Source: Prevotellaceae bacterium UBA1710
Lineage (GTDB): Bacteria; Bacteroidota; Bacteroidia; Bacteroidales; Bacteroidaceae
Assembly: GCA_002317355.1 (NCBI GenBank)
Contig: DCJC01000014.1
Coordinates: 1-43,068, forward strand
DNA: 43,068 nt
Direction: 5' to 3'
The translations under genes were made by a program, and so were the position numbers. The notes beneath the pieces are model-generated. The model was not told the DNA's origin. It did not search any database and was given only the letters and a program-made list of their open reading frames with translations. Below, piece after piece: positions 14,725 to 24,099 of the stretch. Position 1 is the first letter of the stretch. Every line of letters starts with the position of its first letter.

Positions 14725-16071
14725 ATGAGAGATTACAAAGATTTAAAAATCGCAGTAGCTGGAACAGGCTATGTAGGTCTTAGTATTGCAACACTTCTTG
14801 CTCAGAAGCATGAGGTAGTGGCTGTTGATGTAGTACCAGAAAAGGTAGAAAAGATTAACAATCGTAATTCACCTATTCAGGACGAGTATATCGAGAAGTA
14901 TTTTGCAGAAAAGGAGTTGAACCTCAAGGCAACACTTGACGGTAAGAGCGCTTATGCTGAAGCTGATTTCGTGGTTATTGCAGCTCCAACAAACTACGAT
15001 CCAGTAAAGAACTTCTTCGACACACATCATATCGAGGATGTTATCGACCTTGTCCTTAGCGTGAATCCAGATGCTGTGATGGTTATCAAGTCAACAATCC
15101 CTGTAGGCTACACACGTTCACTCTATGTGAAGTACGCTCTTAAGTTCCTTACAGATCCAGCTCTCAAGAACAAGCATTTCAACCTGCTTTTCTCTCCAGA
15201 GTTCCTTCGTGAGAGTAAGGCGCTCTATGATAACCTCTACCCATCACGTATCATTGTTGGCTTCCCTAAGACATTGCCAACAGGTGCTGACAAGACTTGG
15301 GATGAGGAGAATGCGGCTATCGAAGCAATCGGAAATCCTCAGGCAGAGGAGTTTGCAATGACTTTCGCATCACTCCTTCAGGAAGGTGCTATTAAGGAAG
15401 ACATCGACACAATCCTTATGGGAATGAAGGAGGCTGAGGCTGTAAAGCTCTTTGCTAATACATACCTTGCTCTACGTGTATCTTACTTCAACGAACTTGA
15501 TACCTATGCAGAGGTTAAGGGACTTGATTCTCAGGCTATTATTCAGGGTATCGGTCTTGATCCACGTATTGGTACACACTATAATAACCCATCATTCGGA
15601 TATGGTGGCTACTGTCTTCCAAAAGACACAAAGCAGCTTCTTGCCAACTATCAGGATGTGCCACAGAACATGATGACTGCTATTGTAGAGTCAAACCGTA
15701 CACGTAAGGACTATATTGCAGATGCAGTATTGAAGAAGGCTGGATATTATAGTGAGAATGGTCAGTGGGATGCAGATAAGGAGAAGGAATGTACCATTGG
15801 CGTTTATCGTCTGACTATGAAGTCAAATTCTGATAACTTCCGTCAGTCAGCTATCCAGGGCATCATGAAGCGTATCAAGGCAAAGGGTGCTAATGTAATC
15901 ATCTATGAGCCAACACTTGAGGATGGCAGCACATTCTTCGGTTCTGTTGTGGTAAATGATATGGCGAAGTTCAAGTCAGAGGCAAAGGCTATCATTGCCA
16001 ACCGTTATGACTCAAGCCTTGATGATGTTCTCGACAAGGTTTATACTCGCGATATCTTCAAGCGAGACTAA
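14725..16071 (+). CDS. ugd: UDP-glucose 6-dehydrogenase
   Basis: 448-residue NAD+-dependent enzyme oxidising UDP-glucose to UDP-glucuronate, the acidic precursor for the surface polysaccharide. The N-terminal Rossmann motif is GTGYVG (13-18), the central helix region carries LFANTYLALRVSYFNELD, and the catalytic cysteine is Cys297 in GYGGYCLPKDTKQL. The C-terminal UDP-binding domain fills about 330-448. First gene of the polysaccharide locus, behind a consensus promoter and a 205-nt leader. Some homologues use UDP-ManNAc, so the sugar is slightly uncertain. Codon use here resembles the housekeeping genes rather than the downstream transferases. Confidence 0.92.
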   Translation: MRDYKDLKIAVAGTGYVGLSIATLLAQKHEVVAVDVVPEKVEKINNRNSPIQDEYIEKYFAEKELNLKATLDGKSAYAEADFVVIAAPTNYDPVKNFFDTHHIEDVIDLVLSVNPDAVMVIKSTIPVGYTRSLYVKYALKFLTDPALKNKHFNLLFSPEFLRESKALYDNLYPSRIIVGFPKTLPTGADKTWDEENAAIEAIGNPQAEEFAMTFASLLQEGAIKEDIDTILMGMKEAEAVKLFANTYLALRVSYFNELDTYAEVKGLDSQAIIQGIGLDPRIGTHYNNPSFGYGGYCLPKDTKQLLANYQDVPQNMMTAIVESNRTRKDYIADAVLKKAGYYSENGQWDADKEKECTIGVYRLTMKSNSDNFRQSAIQGIMKRIKAKGANVIIYEPTLEDGSTFFGSVVVNDMAKFKSEAKAIIANRYDSSLDDVLDKVYTRDIFKRD

Positions 16072-16085
16072 ATTATTGCAAGATT

Positions 16086-16120
16086 CCCGAATTAGTGAAT
16101 TCTATATTCGCTAATTCGGG
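16086..16120 (+). terminator. hairpin after ugd
   Basis: 15-bp stem CCCGAATTAGTGAAT / ATTCGCTAATTCGGG with one G-T pair and a 5-nt loop. No T-run follows, so it may attenuate or stabilise rather than fully end transcription before the next locus gene. Confidence 0.5.
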
Positions 16121-16198
16121 ATATTTGAAATAACCGCAGACCTTCGTAAATCATAGCTTTATCAAAAGATAATCATTTAAGGCACGAACCAATATTCA

Positions 16199-17350
16199 AT
16201 GTTTGATTTACTGATTATTTCATTATCTTCAATCGTAGCCTTGATAGCAGTAACTCTTGTGCATTCAAGGATTCTTAGGATTGCTAAAACGCGCAATTTG
16301 ACTGATAAGCCGGGGGAAAGAAAACACCAGCGACATCCTGTGCCGATGTTGGGAGGTATTGCTGTGTTCTTTGGGGTTATCTGTGGACTTGGAATGGCAA
16401 GTTCGATGGCTGACCTTACGCTCATCTTCCCGATAGTGATGATGATGGCGGCTATGCTTTATGTTGGTGCACTTGATGATCTTACAGGACTTTCACCAGT
16501 ATTCCGTATTGTCATCGAGATATTGGCTGTTCTTGTCCTCATTTACGGAAGTGGGATGTGTATTGATAACTTCAACGGACTTTGGGGCATCTATCAGATT
16601 CCGTGGAGTATAGCAGTTCCGCTTACAGTATTTGCTGGAGTTGGTATTATCAATTCTATTAATATGATAGATGGTATTAATGGACTATCTTCAGGCCTGT
16701 GTATAGCCTGTAGCTTGTATTTTGGTGCCAATTATTTCCATCTTGATGATATTCCGAATTCTGTTGTAGCCTTTACTATGGCATTCTCTCTTATGCCATT
16801 CCTTGTGCACAATGTCTTCGGCTCTAAATCACGAATGTTCATTGGCGATGCTGGAACCATGATGATGGGTATATTGCTCACATGGTTCGTAATTCGCTAT
16901 CTATCATACTATGGCATAGAACGAGGTCTCCCAGGAGGTCTTTGTCCAATAGCTAATTCTCTTGGTATTCTTAGTGTACCAATCTTCGATACGCTTAGAG
17001 TCATGTGCATGCGAATGTTGCAAGGTAGAAGTCCATTCTCTCCTGATAGGACGCATCTTCACCATGCCTTTGTGAATTGTGGGTTCAGTCATGCCTCAAC
17101 AGCTGTGAGCGAGATTCTTATCAGTTTGGTTATATTCCTTATAAGTAATATACTCTATTTGTTGGATTGCTCTGCAGAAGTGCAGTTGTATTTCGTCATT
17201 CTATCATCTGTAATATTCGTATGGGGTACATATTTCATACTCCTTCGATTGAAGAATAACAGAGCATTTAAGTTCTTTGCCCTCCATACCCATTTTGAGC
17301 GTAAGGGATGGTGGCTTGTCTATCAGAACTGGCTTGACGGAAAGAAATAG
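16199..17350 (+). CDS. WecA/TagO-type undecaprenyl-phosphate sugar-1-phosphate transferase
   Basis: 383-residue polytopic membrane enzyme that starts a repeat unit by moving a sugar-1-phosphate (usually GlcNAc-1-P) onto undecaprenyl phosphate. The family motifs are all visible: DDLTGL (93-98), NMIDGINGL (155-163), FIGDAG (214-219) and RTHLHH (284-289). About 11 membrane helices are predicted by eye. It would be the initiating transferase of the locus. The sugar specificity (GlcNAc, MurNAc-type or a diamino sugar) cannot be read. It ends 6 bp before the aminotransferase gene, so the two are probably translated together. Confidence 0.93.
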   Translation: MFDLLIISLSSIVALIAVTLVHSRILRIAKTRNLTDKPGERKHQRHPVPMLGGIAVFFGVICGLGMASSMADLTLIFPIVMMMAAMLYVGALDDLTGLSPVFRIVIEILAVLVLIYGSGMCIDNFNGLWGIYQIPWSIAVPLTVFAGVGIINSINMIDGINGLSSGLCIACSLYFGANYFHLDDIPNSVVAFTMAFSLMPFLVHNVFGSKSRMFIGDAGTMMMGILLTWFVIRYLSYYGIERGLPGGLCPIANSLGILSVPIFDTLRVMCMRMLQGRSPFSPDRTHLHHAFVNCGFSHASTAVSEILISLVIFLISNILYLLDCSAEVQLYFVILSSVIFVWGTYFILLRLKNNRAFKFFALHTHFERKGWWLVYQNWLDGKK

Positions 17351-17356
17351 GACTAT

Positions 17357-18487
17357 ATGAAAGAAATTCCATTTCTGTCTTTGAAAGATGTAACTGCCCT
17401 TCATGGTCAGGAAATACGTGAAGCCATAGAAAGGGTAGTAGTGTCTGGCTGGTATTTGCAGGGAGAAGCTAATAGGAACTTTGAGTGTGATTACGCAAAG
17501 TTTATTGGCACAAATCATACAGTAGGATGTGCAAGTGGACTTGATGCCCTTGGGCTTATTTTCCGTGCTTATATCGAAATGGGGGTGTTGAAGGCTGGTG
17601 ATGAGATCATTGTGCCTGCTAACACCTATATAGCCACTATTCTGTCGATAACAGAAAACGGTCTTGTTCCTGTTCTTGTAGAACCAAATCCTAATACCCT
17701 TGAGATTGATGACTCGAAGATAGAGGCTGTCATAACTCCACGAACAAAAGCTATAGCTATTGTGCATCTTTATGGTAGAATAGCCTATACTGATAAGATT
17801 GGAGAAATCTGCAAGAAATACAATCTCAAGCTTATTGAGGATTGTGCTCAGAGTCATGGGTGCAAATCTTATGATGGTCGGGTGACAGGTAGCATAGGTG
17901 ATGCAGCTGCCCATTCTTTCTATCCAGGAAAGAATCTCGGGGCACTTGGAGATGGAGGTGCCGTCACAACGAATGATTCGGAATTGGCAGAAATCATTCG
18001 TGCCCTTGCCAACTATGGTTCGCAGAAGAAGTATGTGTTCAAGTATGCTGGTCGTAATAGTCGTCTTGATGAGATACAGGCTGCAGTTCTTGATGTCAAG
18101 CTGAAATACCTTACACAGGATAATGCTCATCGTCAGCAAGTAGCACACTATTACTATGAGCATATAAATAACCCTCTCATCACTCTTCCCGACCTTTTAC
18201 CAGATGAACAGAATGTCTATCATCTTTTCCCTGTAATTGTGAAAGGCAAGGAAAATCGTGACCGTTTGTGTGAATATCTCAAGAAGAATGGAGTTGGTAC
18301 TCTATGTCATTATCCAATTCCTCCTCATAGGCAAGAATGCTATGCCAATGCGTCATGGAATACTCCACGGCTTTCATTACCTATCACCGAGCAAATTGCA
18401 GATGAGGAATTATCACTTCCTATAGGGCCGACAATAACAATGGAAGAAACTGCATATGTCGCTGAACTTGTCAATAGGTTTGTTTAG
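17357..18487 (+). CDS. DegT/DnrJ/EryC1 family sugar-nucleotide aminotransferase
   Basis: 376-residue PLP enzyme placing an amino group on a keto sugar nucleotide. The PLP lysine is Lys192 in SFYPGKNLGALGDGGA. The Asp pairing with the pyridine is in EDCAQSHG (161-168), and the conserved C-terminal GVGTLCHYPIPPH loop is present. The sequence most resembles the FdtB/QdtB group that makes 3-amino-3,6-dideoxyhexoses, but the matching ketoisomerase (FdtA/QdtA) is not in the window, so the product is unknown. It follows the initiating transferase by 6 bp. Confidence 0.88.
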   Translation: MKEIPFLSLKDVTALHGQEIREAIERVVVSGWYLQGEANRNFECDYAKFIGTNHTVGCASGLDALGLIFRAYIEMGVLKAGDEIIVPANTYIATILSITENGLVPVLVEPNPNTLEIDDSKIEAVITPRTKAIAIVHLYGRIAYTDKIGEICKKYNLKLIEDCAQSHGCKSYDGRVTGSIGDAAAHSFYPGKNLGALGDGGAVTTNDSELAEIIRALANYGSQKKYVFKYAGRNSRLDEIQAAVLDVKLKYLTQDNAHRQQVAHYYYEHINNPLITLPDLLPDEQNVYHLFPVIVKGKENRDRLCEYLKKNGVGTLCHYPIPPHRQECYANASWNTPRLSLPITEQIADEELSLPIGPTITMEETAYVAELVNRFV

Positions 18488-18517
18488 TGATGATGAAAAA
18501 AATAGAGAGCATCATAT

Positions 18518-19549
18518 ATGAAATTATTGGTTGCAGAGGTTTTGTATCCTGAAGGTCATAAGGCTTTGGATAACCGTCTGATTGAACTTCTGGCTGAAGA
18601 TAATGATGTCGATTTGGTTGATAGCAAAGGATTCTTCAAAGATCTTCCATGCAGCAGAATGTGCAACCTTATCAATCTTCCACAGTTCTTCAGTAATAAA
18701 CTTGAACCGTTAATATCTCTCCTGTTCATAATTAATTACCTTATACTCGCATTTGCGATAAGGAAAAGGAAATATGACAAGATAATACTATTGTCTGTAA
18801 GAAACGATTCTCTTTTCTGGGTATGGCCTTTCTTCAGCAGACGCAATATTGCAGTATTTCATCATAATGATATTGACAGAACACTTGGGCGTCCTTTTGA
18901 GAAATATCTTTTTACGAAACTCCAGAATAAAATACAACATGTGGTGCTGGCTGATTTTATTAAGGATGGAATGGTTAGGAATCTTCATACTAAGGATGAT
19001 AAGATATCAATAGCCTATCAGCCTAAGATTGTGAATGACAAGGTTTCGAACCTTGAACCATACTTTAAGGAGGAGAAATATTTTGTTGGTTTGGGAAGAT
19101 CCACAAATGAAGATTTCCTATATCAGCTCATCGAAACTGACAGGCAATATTCCGGGACACTGAATTACAAGATAATTATGCGCTCGAAGAATATTAAGTA
19201 TTCGAGTGAGAGGCTCTTGATAACTACAGATTTCTATTCAAGGGAAGATTTTGATAGGATAATGCAGCATGCAAGTGCATGTATAGCATTATATAATAGT
19301 TATAATTTGCGATATAGTGGAATAATTGATGACTCTCTGTCCATAGGGAAACCTATAATTGGTAATGACATCCCGGTTTTCAGATATTTTTTTGAGAAAT
19401 ACAAGGGTTGTTGTCATATTATCAACTCAGCATCTGACTTGTTCGCTATTGCCTCAAGAGAGTTGCCTAAGATTAATGAAGAAATGATAAAGGCTTTTTT
19501 ATATTCTCATTCTGATGAGAATGTAAAAGCACAATTAAGCAAGATGTAA
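18518..19549 (+). CDS. probable GT-B glycosyltransferase
   Basis: 343 residues. No sharp motif, but the layout fits a GT-B sugar transferase: an N-terminal Rossmann-like half with a hydrophobic helix around 62-82, a YFVGLGRSTNEDFLYQLIE segment opening the second half, and a C-terminal acceptor-like stretch with SIGKPIIGNDIPVFRYF, comparable to the D/E-x-x-G-x-P loop of GT4 enzymes. It directly abuts wzy (stop TAA followed at once by ATG). Codon use is AT-rich with many ATA and AGG codons, unlike ugd or the ilv genes, suggesting that the core of the locus was acquired. Confidence 0.65.
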   Translation: MKLLVAEVLYPEGHKALDNRLIELLAEDNDVDLVDSKGFFKDLPCSRMCNLINLPQFFSNKLEPLISLLFIINYLILAFAIRKRKYDKIILLSVRNDSLFWVWPFFSRRNIAVFHHNDIDRTLGRPFEKYLFTKLQNKIQHVVLADFIKDGMVRNLHTKDDKISIAYQPKIVNDKVSNLEPYFKEEKYFVGLGRSTNEDFLYQLIETDRQYSGTLNYKIIMRSKNIKYSSERLLITTDFYSREDFDRIMQHASACIALYNSYNLRYSGIIDDSLSIGKPIIGNDIPVFRYFFEKYKGCCHIINSASDLFAIASRELPKINEEMIKAFLYSHSDENVKAQLSKM

Positions 19550-21016
19550 ATGAAATTTTTGATTCAAGCAATCATATTCGGAATACTCAATATCTTCAGC
19601 ACAAGAAGTCCAGAACTATCTGTTGTTCTTTGTGTTGTAGAATATATAATTGTATATTATCTCTTGATACGCAGAAAAACGTTCAAGGCATTCTTGTATT
19701 ATGTTCTTTTTACGAGTGTATCATTGGAGATGGATGCGTTTATATACGGATTGGATGAACCGCCATTTGTTAGATATGGTTTCTTTAATTTTCCTGGAAT
19801 ATACGATTGGGCTTATAATTTGACGACGGTTGTGTTCTTTGCCCGTGTATATAAGATGAATTTTGATTTTGAAAATGAAGATATCAGGAAACTTATCCAA
19901 TGGATGAAGCTCCTGCTTCTTACAGGATCAATATCCATAGCTGTAGGTGTCTGCTTGAATGATAATAATATCGTGGATACGGGATTGTTCCCGAAACTTG
20001 CTATTTCCACTGCTATGCGATTCTCATTCTTGTTTATGTTCTTCTATATCTGTGCAGTATTTGCATTCGATAAAGAGGTACGCAACAAATTGTTTGTATA
20101 TACAAAGTATATATTGCTTAGTGTCGCAGTATCTTCATTGATTGGTTTGTTGATGGGATTCCGTGGAAAATATGGAAATTGGAGCGATGATATCATATTA
20201 TCATCAATGATATTTGCTTATACTCCATGTTTGCTGTTGTTCTACAAGAAAGAGAATCCAAATTCATATATCTATTTGTTCGCAGCAATAGCCGTTTTTG
20301 TTGCATCCTTTTATCATCCGAGCAATATTGGTTCCAAATGGTATCTGATTATCAGTGGTTCATTATTTGCTTTTTTATATAGCGCATTGAATATCAGATC
20401 CTGGAAACAAGGATTGCTTCTCTTGGTTGGTATCTTATATCTTATTCCTATTGTTGGAGCAAGTGTAACATTGTTATTTCAGTCCAATGAATTTAATAGT
20501 TGGAAGGTGATGCAGGCTTTTGGTGTTTTGAATGTTTTCAGTTATTCTGATTTCGAGAGTTGGTTCAATAGTCTTGATAATTCTGCCCAGTTCCGATTTG
20601 ATGAGATTTTCAATATCACGATTGAATATATGAATAAACCGATGTATCTTATCTTCGGAAAGGGATTTGGTGGTACGACATTGCACTATACCAACTTCGA
20701 ACTCCTTGATTGGAATGCAGACGCATCATTCACTCAGGAGCAGATAAAGCATCAGATATTCTATTCTATGCATGAAACTACCAGTACTATCTATTTGCGA
20801 CATGGTTTATTTGGACTTGCTTTCATGTTTTTTATTATCAAAATGCTTTTCAAGAGGCTGAACCAAAATCCATGGGCAATGTTTGGACTCCTTTGGTTTA
20901 TATTCTTCTGGGGATGGTGTGTTTCTTTCCGACTTGGAGCGTTGGCATTTATTCTCGCGATAGCATATAATCCTTCTGAGGATTCGGTATATGAGCACAA
21001 TAAGGATAAAGACTGA
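19550..21016 (+). CDS. wzy: O-antigen/capsule polymerase, Wzy-like
   Basis: 488-residue membrane protein with about 11-12 hydrophobic segments and a large loop around 310-415 (from the SVTLLFQSNEF to the KHQIFYSMHETTSTIYLRHG segment). This topology, with the periplasmic loop ending in a His-x-(5-8)-Arg-His type patch, is typical of Wzy polymerases, which join lipid-linked repeat units in the periplasm. Sequence conservation in the family is low, so the call rests on topology and on position before the flippase. Its 3' end overlaps wzx by 26 bp. Confidence 0.75.
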   Translation: MKFLIQAIIFGILNIFSTRSPELSVVLCVVEYIIVYYLLIRRKTFKAFLYYVLFTSVSLEMDAFIYGLDEPPFVRYGFFNFPGIYDWAYNLTTVVFFARVYKMNFDFENEDIRKLIQWMKLLLLTGSISIAVGVCLNDNNIVDTGLFPKLAISTAMRFSFLFMFFYICAVFAFDKEVRNKLFVYTKYILLSVAVSSLIGLLMGFRGKYGNWSDDIILSSMIFAYTPCLLLFYKKENPNSYIYLFAAIAVFVASFYHPSNIGSKWYLIISGSLFAFLYSALNIRSWKQGLLLLVGILYLIPIVGASVTLLFQSNEFNSWKVMQAFGVLNVFSYSDFESWFNSLDNSAQFRFDEIFNITIEYMNKPMYLIFGKGFGGTTLHYTNFELLDWNADASFTQEQIKHQIFYSMHETTSTIYLRHGLFGLAFMFFIIKMLFKRLNQNPWAMFGLLWFIFFWGWCVSFRLGALAFILAIAYNPSEDSVYEHNKDKD

Positions 21017-22406
21017 GGATATAGCCTGGTCATATATCGGTAATTTTTTTAGGGTGGCAACAAATATTTTGTTGCTACCATTAATCTTGAATTTCCTATC
21101 TACTGATGAGATCGGATTATGGTATGTGTTTGCAAGTATCGGTCAGATTGTCGTTTTGCTTGATTTCGGCTTTGCTGCCGCATTGTCAAGAAATATATCA
21201 TATATTTGGTGTGGTGCCGATAGTCTGTCAAAGGAAGATGTCCGTGTCATCGATAATAGGCAGACCAATTGGCAGTCATTCAAGGTTGTCCTTAAGACAT
21301 GCCAATATATATATGTAGCGATATCACTTGTTGCCTTTCTGCTGTTGTCTACGGTCGGAACATGGTATATTATTCGTGTTAGCGGAAATGAATTCCTACT
21401 CTCATGGATTATCTATGGAGTTGCGGTATGTATAAACCTGCTATATAGCTATTACACATCTTTCCTCCGTGGAGTTGGTGCAATAGCTGAGAATAATTAT
21501 GCTGGTATAGCATCAAAAGTATGTCAGATTGTATTGAGCCTTGTTCTCCTACTATGTGGAATGGGATTGCTCGGTGTCTCAATTGCCTATCTTGTTAGTG
21601 GCTTTGCCTTACGTTTTGTCTCTTGGTATTGTTTCTATAAGTATGAAGGGATAGGTAAGGCTCTGAAGAGTGTAAATGTCACGGGGATATATCGTCAGGC
21701 ATTTGATATGTTCAAAGTGATATGGTATAATGCATCAAAGGATGGACTTGTTACCATATCCAATTTCCTATGTACTCAGGCTAATACCCTTATCTGTTCA
21801 TATGTAATCGGACTATCTGCAACCGGTTCTTTCGGACTTTCCATCCAACTTGCAACGATCATAGGCACTATAGCCTCTATCATCTTTACATCGTTTCATC
21901 CTGCAATGCAGGAAGCTGCCTTGCATAATGACAGGCAGGCAGGATTCAGGTATCTCACCACCTCAATGATGGCGTATGTATATATGTATGTAATAATGTC
22001 ATTAGGCGCATTGGTTCTCTTGCCTGTCATTCATTGGTTAAAGCCTGAACTCGAAATGGATCCTATGGTATTTGTTGTGATATTGCTGCATATGTTTATC
22101 TATTATGTCTATCATTTGTTTGCATCATATATATCTACATTCAACAGACTTCCATACACCACATCATTCATAGTCACCGCTTTTGCATCTGTTATATTGT
22201 CTTTTGTTCTTGCAAAATACATGGAGATGGGCATGTGGGCATTGATAATTGCGCCAGTCGTGGTTTCATTGGCATATAATGCATGGAAATGGCCATATCA
22301 TGTTATTTACGAACTATGTGGTAGTAACCTTAGGGAGTTTATGCAACAGGGAACCATAAACCTTCGTTCCTATGTGGCTGAAAGGTATATTCACAAAAAC
22401 AGATAG
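20991..22406 (+). CDS. wzx: polysaccharide flippase, Wzx-like (MOP superfamily)
   Basis: 471 residues, about 12-14 membrane helices. The N terminus (AWSYIGNFFRVATNILLLPLILNFLS, then DEIGLWYVFASIGQIVVLLDFGF) is typical of Wzx/RfbX proteins that flip undecaprenyl-linked repeat units across the inner membrane. It overlaps wzy by 26 bp, implying coupled translation. The pairing of wzy and wzx shows that the locus uses the Wzx/Wzy pathway rather than an ABC transporter. Chain-length and export proteins (Wzz, Wzc, Wza) are absent and must lie elsewhere. Confidence 0.88.
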   Translation: MSTIRIKTEDIAWSYIGNFFRVATNILLLPLILNFLSTDEIGLWYVFASIGQIVVLLDFGFAAALSRNISYIWCGADSLSKEDVRVIDNRQTNWQSFKVVLKTCQYIYVAISLVAFLLLSTVGTWYIIRVSGNEFLLSWIIYGVAVCINLLYSYYTSFLRGVGAIAENNYAGIASKVCQIVLSLVLLLCGMGLLGVSIAYLVSGFALRFVSWYCFYKYEGIGKALKSVNVTGIYRQAFDMFKVIWYNASKDGLVTISNFLCTQANTLICSYVIGLSATGSFGLSIQLATIIGTIASIIFTSFHPAMQEAALHNDRQAGFRYLTTSMMAYVYMYVIMSLGALVLLPVIHWLKPELEMDPMVFVVILLHMFIYYVYHLFASYISTFNRLPYTTSFIVTAFASVILSFVLAKYMEMGMWALIIAPVVVSLAYNAWKWPYHVIYELCGSNLREFMQQGTINLRSYVAERYIHKNR

Positions 22407-22410
22407 GAAT

Positions 22411-22953
22411 ATGATAAAGTCGCTAAAATCAATTGTTGCTGCATTCTTCGGTATGTTTACGGCATTCATGATGTCTTTACCTTCTCATCATATCCGACTT
22501 GCTTACCTGAGACTGATATTAGGAGGACTCGGAAAGCAGTCCACTATTTGCAGAAATGTTGAAATCAGAATTCCACGAAACATATACATAGGTAATAACA
22601 CCATCATTAACAAGAAGACACTCCTTGATGGAAGAGGAGGAAAGATTGTGATTGGCGACAATGTGGATATTGCTCAGGAGGTAAATATCTGGACGTCACA
22701 GCATGACTATAATGACGACTATCATAAACTTGATAATGCAGGTGTGAATATTGAGGAATATTCATGGGTAGCAGCACGTGCAACGATAATTCCAGGAGTG
22801 ACCATCGGCAAGGGAGCGGTAGTTGGTACTTGTAGTCTTGTAACCAAGGATGTGGCACCAATGGATGTTGTTGGTGGGGTGCCAGCAAAACATATATCCA
22901 CACGTACAAGTCAATTGAAGTACAAGATATTCCATAGGGCATTATTTCAGTAG
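22411..22953 (+). CDS. hexapeptide-repeat acyltransferase
   Basis: 180 residues from the ATG at 22411. An in-frame ATG at 22372 would overlap wzx by 35 bp and adds an unconserved tail. Left-handed beta-helix turns are visible from NIYIGNNTIINKKTLLDG through GKIVIGDNVDIAQEVNI, with the catalytic-type His in TSQHDYND and the closing VTIGKGAVVGTCSLVTKDV and VGGVPAKHI. Such enzymes usually O-acetylate a sugar of the repeat unit from acetyl-CoA. The N-terminal 40 residues are hydrophobic. It is followed directly by the next transferase (TAG then ATG). Confidence 0.85.
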   Translation: MIKSLKSIVAAFFGMFTAFMMSLPSHHIRLAYLRLILGGLGKQSTICRNVEIRIPRNIYIGNNTIINKKTLLDGRGGKIVIGDNVDIAQEVNIWTSQHDYNDDYHKLDNAGVNIEEYSWVAARATIIPGVTIGKGAVVGTCSLVTKDVAPMDVVGGVPAKHISTRTSQLKYKIFHRALFQ

Positions 22954-24099
22954 ATGAAGAAGATACTTTTCATTGCGACTTCCAACATTTTCCTTCCTTC
23001 AGGAGGCGGATTAGCTAACCGTGCCTTACTGAAGGCATTGCAGGATGAATATCCAGGGAAAGTTGATGTCATTCATCCGAAAGTAAGTGATAGAGTACCA
23101 TCAAATTTCTATCTCGTTCCTGATTTCTCACGTATTGGAAAAATCAATGGACTTCTTCGGGGACGTGTGCATAAGTATAATCCTTGGGTACAGAATTTCA
23201 TTGACCAACATCAGGCTGAGTATTCGCATTGCTTTATCAACTGTGGAATATTTGGTGATCTGGTGAAAGATATCCAGAAAAGGGGTATCAAGGTATGCGT
23301 TATTCACCATAACTATGAAGTTGAATTTCAGATGGATAATAGGAGTATGCCTACCTTTGGTGGGCGTTTCCCTTATTTTGTCAAGCGAAATGAGCTTAAT
23401 GCCTATAGATATGCAGACCTTAACCTATTCCTGACCAACTCTGATCTTGAGACATTCAAACGTGTATATGGTGACATCAGCAAAGGAAGAAATGAGGTTA
23501 TAGGTATCTTTGAGGATATAGACCGTTCCTTTGATTCTGTTAAGCGGAAGGCATTGTCTCCTCGAAATCTTGTAATATGCGGTAGTCTCAATAGCGTTCA
23601 GACAGTCCGTGGGATGGAACATTTCTCCACAAATTGTCTTCCATCATTACACGAATGCTTCAATGAGAATTTTACTCTTCTGCTTACGGGTAGGAATCCT
23701 AATGAATATATATGTAAGTTGGCTGAGAATGACAGTCGGATACGCTTGGTTCCTAATCCTGAGAATATGTCTGAAACCATTATTGATAGTGGTATCTTTA
23801 TTTGCCCAACTAATGTAGGAGGTGGTATTAAATTGAGGGTGATGGATGGATTGAAACTCGGAATGCCTGTCATTACGCATAGGGTTTCTGCTCGTGGATA
23901 TGATGCCTTCTGGGGAAAAGACTGGTTTCAGGTGTATGATGATGCAGAATCTTTCAAAAAGGCTTTGAATAATGTTGTGGAAATCATCAAAGACAATAAG
24001 GGCTTAAGAGATGAAATCATAGAGGATTATAGGCGATATTTCTCTTTTTCGAGTGGAAAAGAACGGTTCTTATCTTCCGTAACTTCATTTTTGTCATGA
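22954..24099 (+). CDS. GT4-like glycosyltransferase
   Basis: 381 residues of GT-B type. The N-terminal acceptor domain begins KKILFIATSNIFLPSGGGLANR (Gly-rich first loop). The donor domain begins near LVICGSLNSVQTVRG and contains FTLLLTGRNP and GGGIKLRVMDGLKLGMPVITH, which aligns with the GGxxxKxxEAxAxGxPVV donor site of GT4 enzymes. Sugar and linkage are unknown. It overlaps the next gene by 4 bp (ATGA). Confidence 0.85.
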   Translation: MKKILFIATSNIFLPSGGGLANRALLKALQDEYPGKVDVIHPKVSDRVPSNFYLVPDFSRIGKINGLLRGRVHKYNPWVQNFIDQHQAEYSHCFINCGIFGDLVKDIQKRGIKVCVIHHNYEVEFQMDNRSMPTFGGRFPYFVKRNELNAYRYADLNLFLTNSDLETFKRVYGDISKGRNEVIGIFEDIDRSFDSVKRKALSPRNLVICGSLNSVQTVRGMEHFSTNCLPSLHECFNENFTLLLTGRNPNEYICKLAENDSRIRLVPNPENMSETIIDSGIFICPTNVGGGIKLRVMDGLKLGMPVITHRVSARGYDAFWGKDWFQVYDDAESFKKALNNVVEIIKDNKGLRDEIIEDYRRYFSFSSGKERFLSSVTSFLS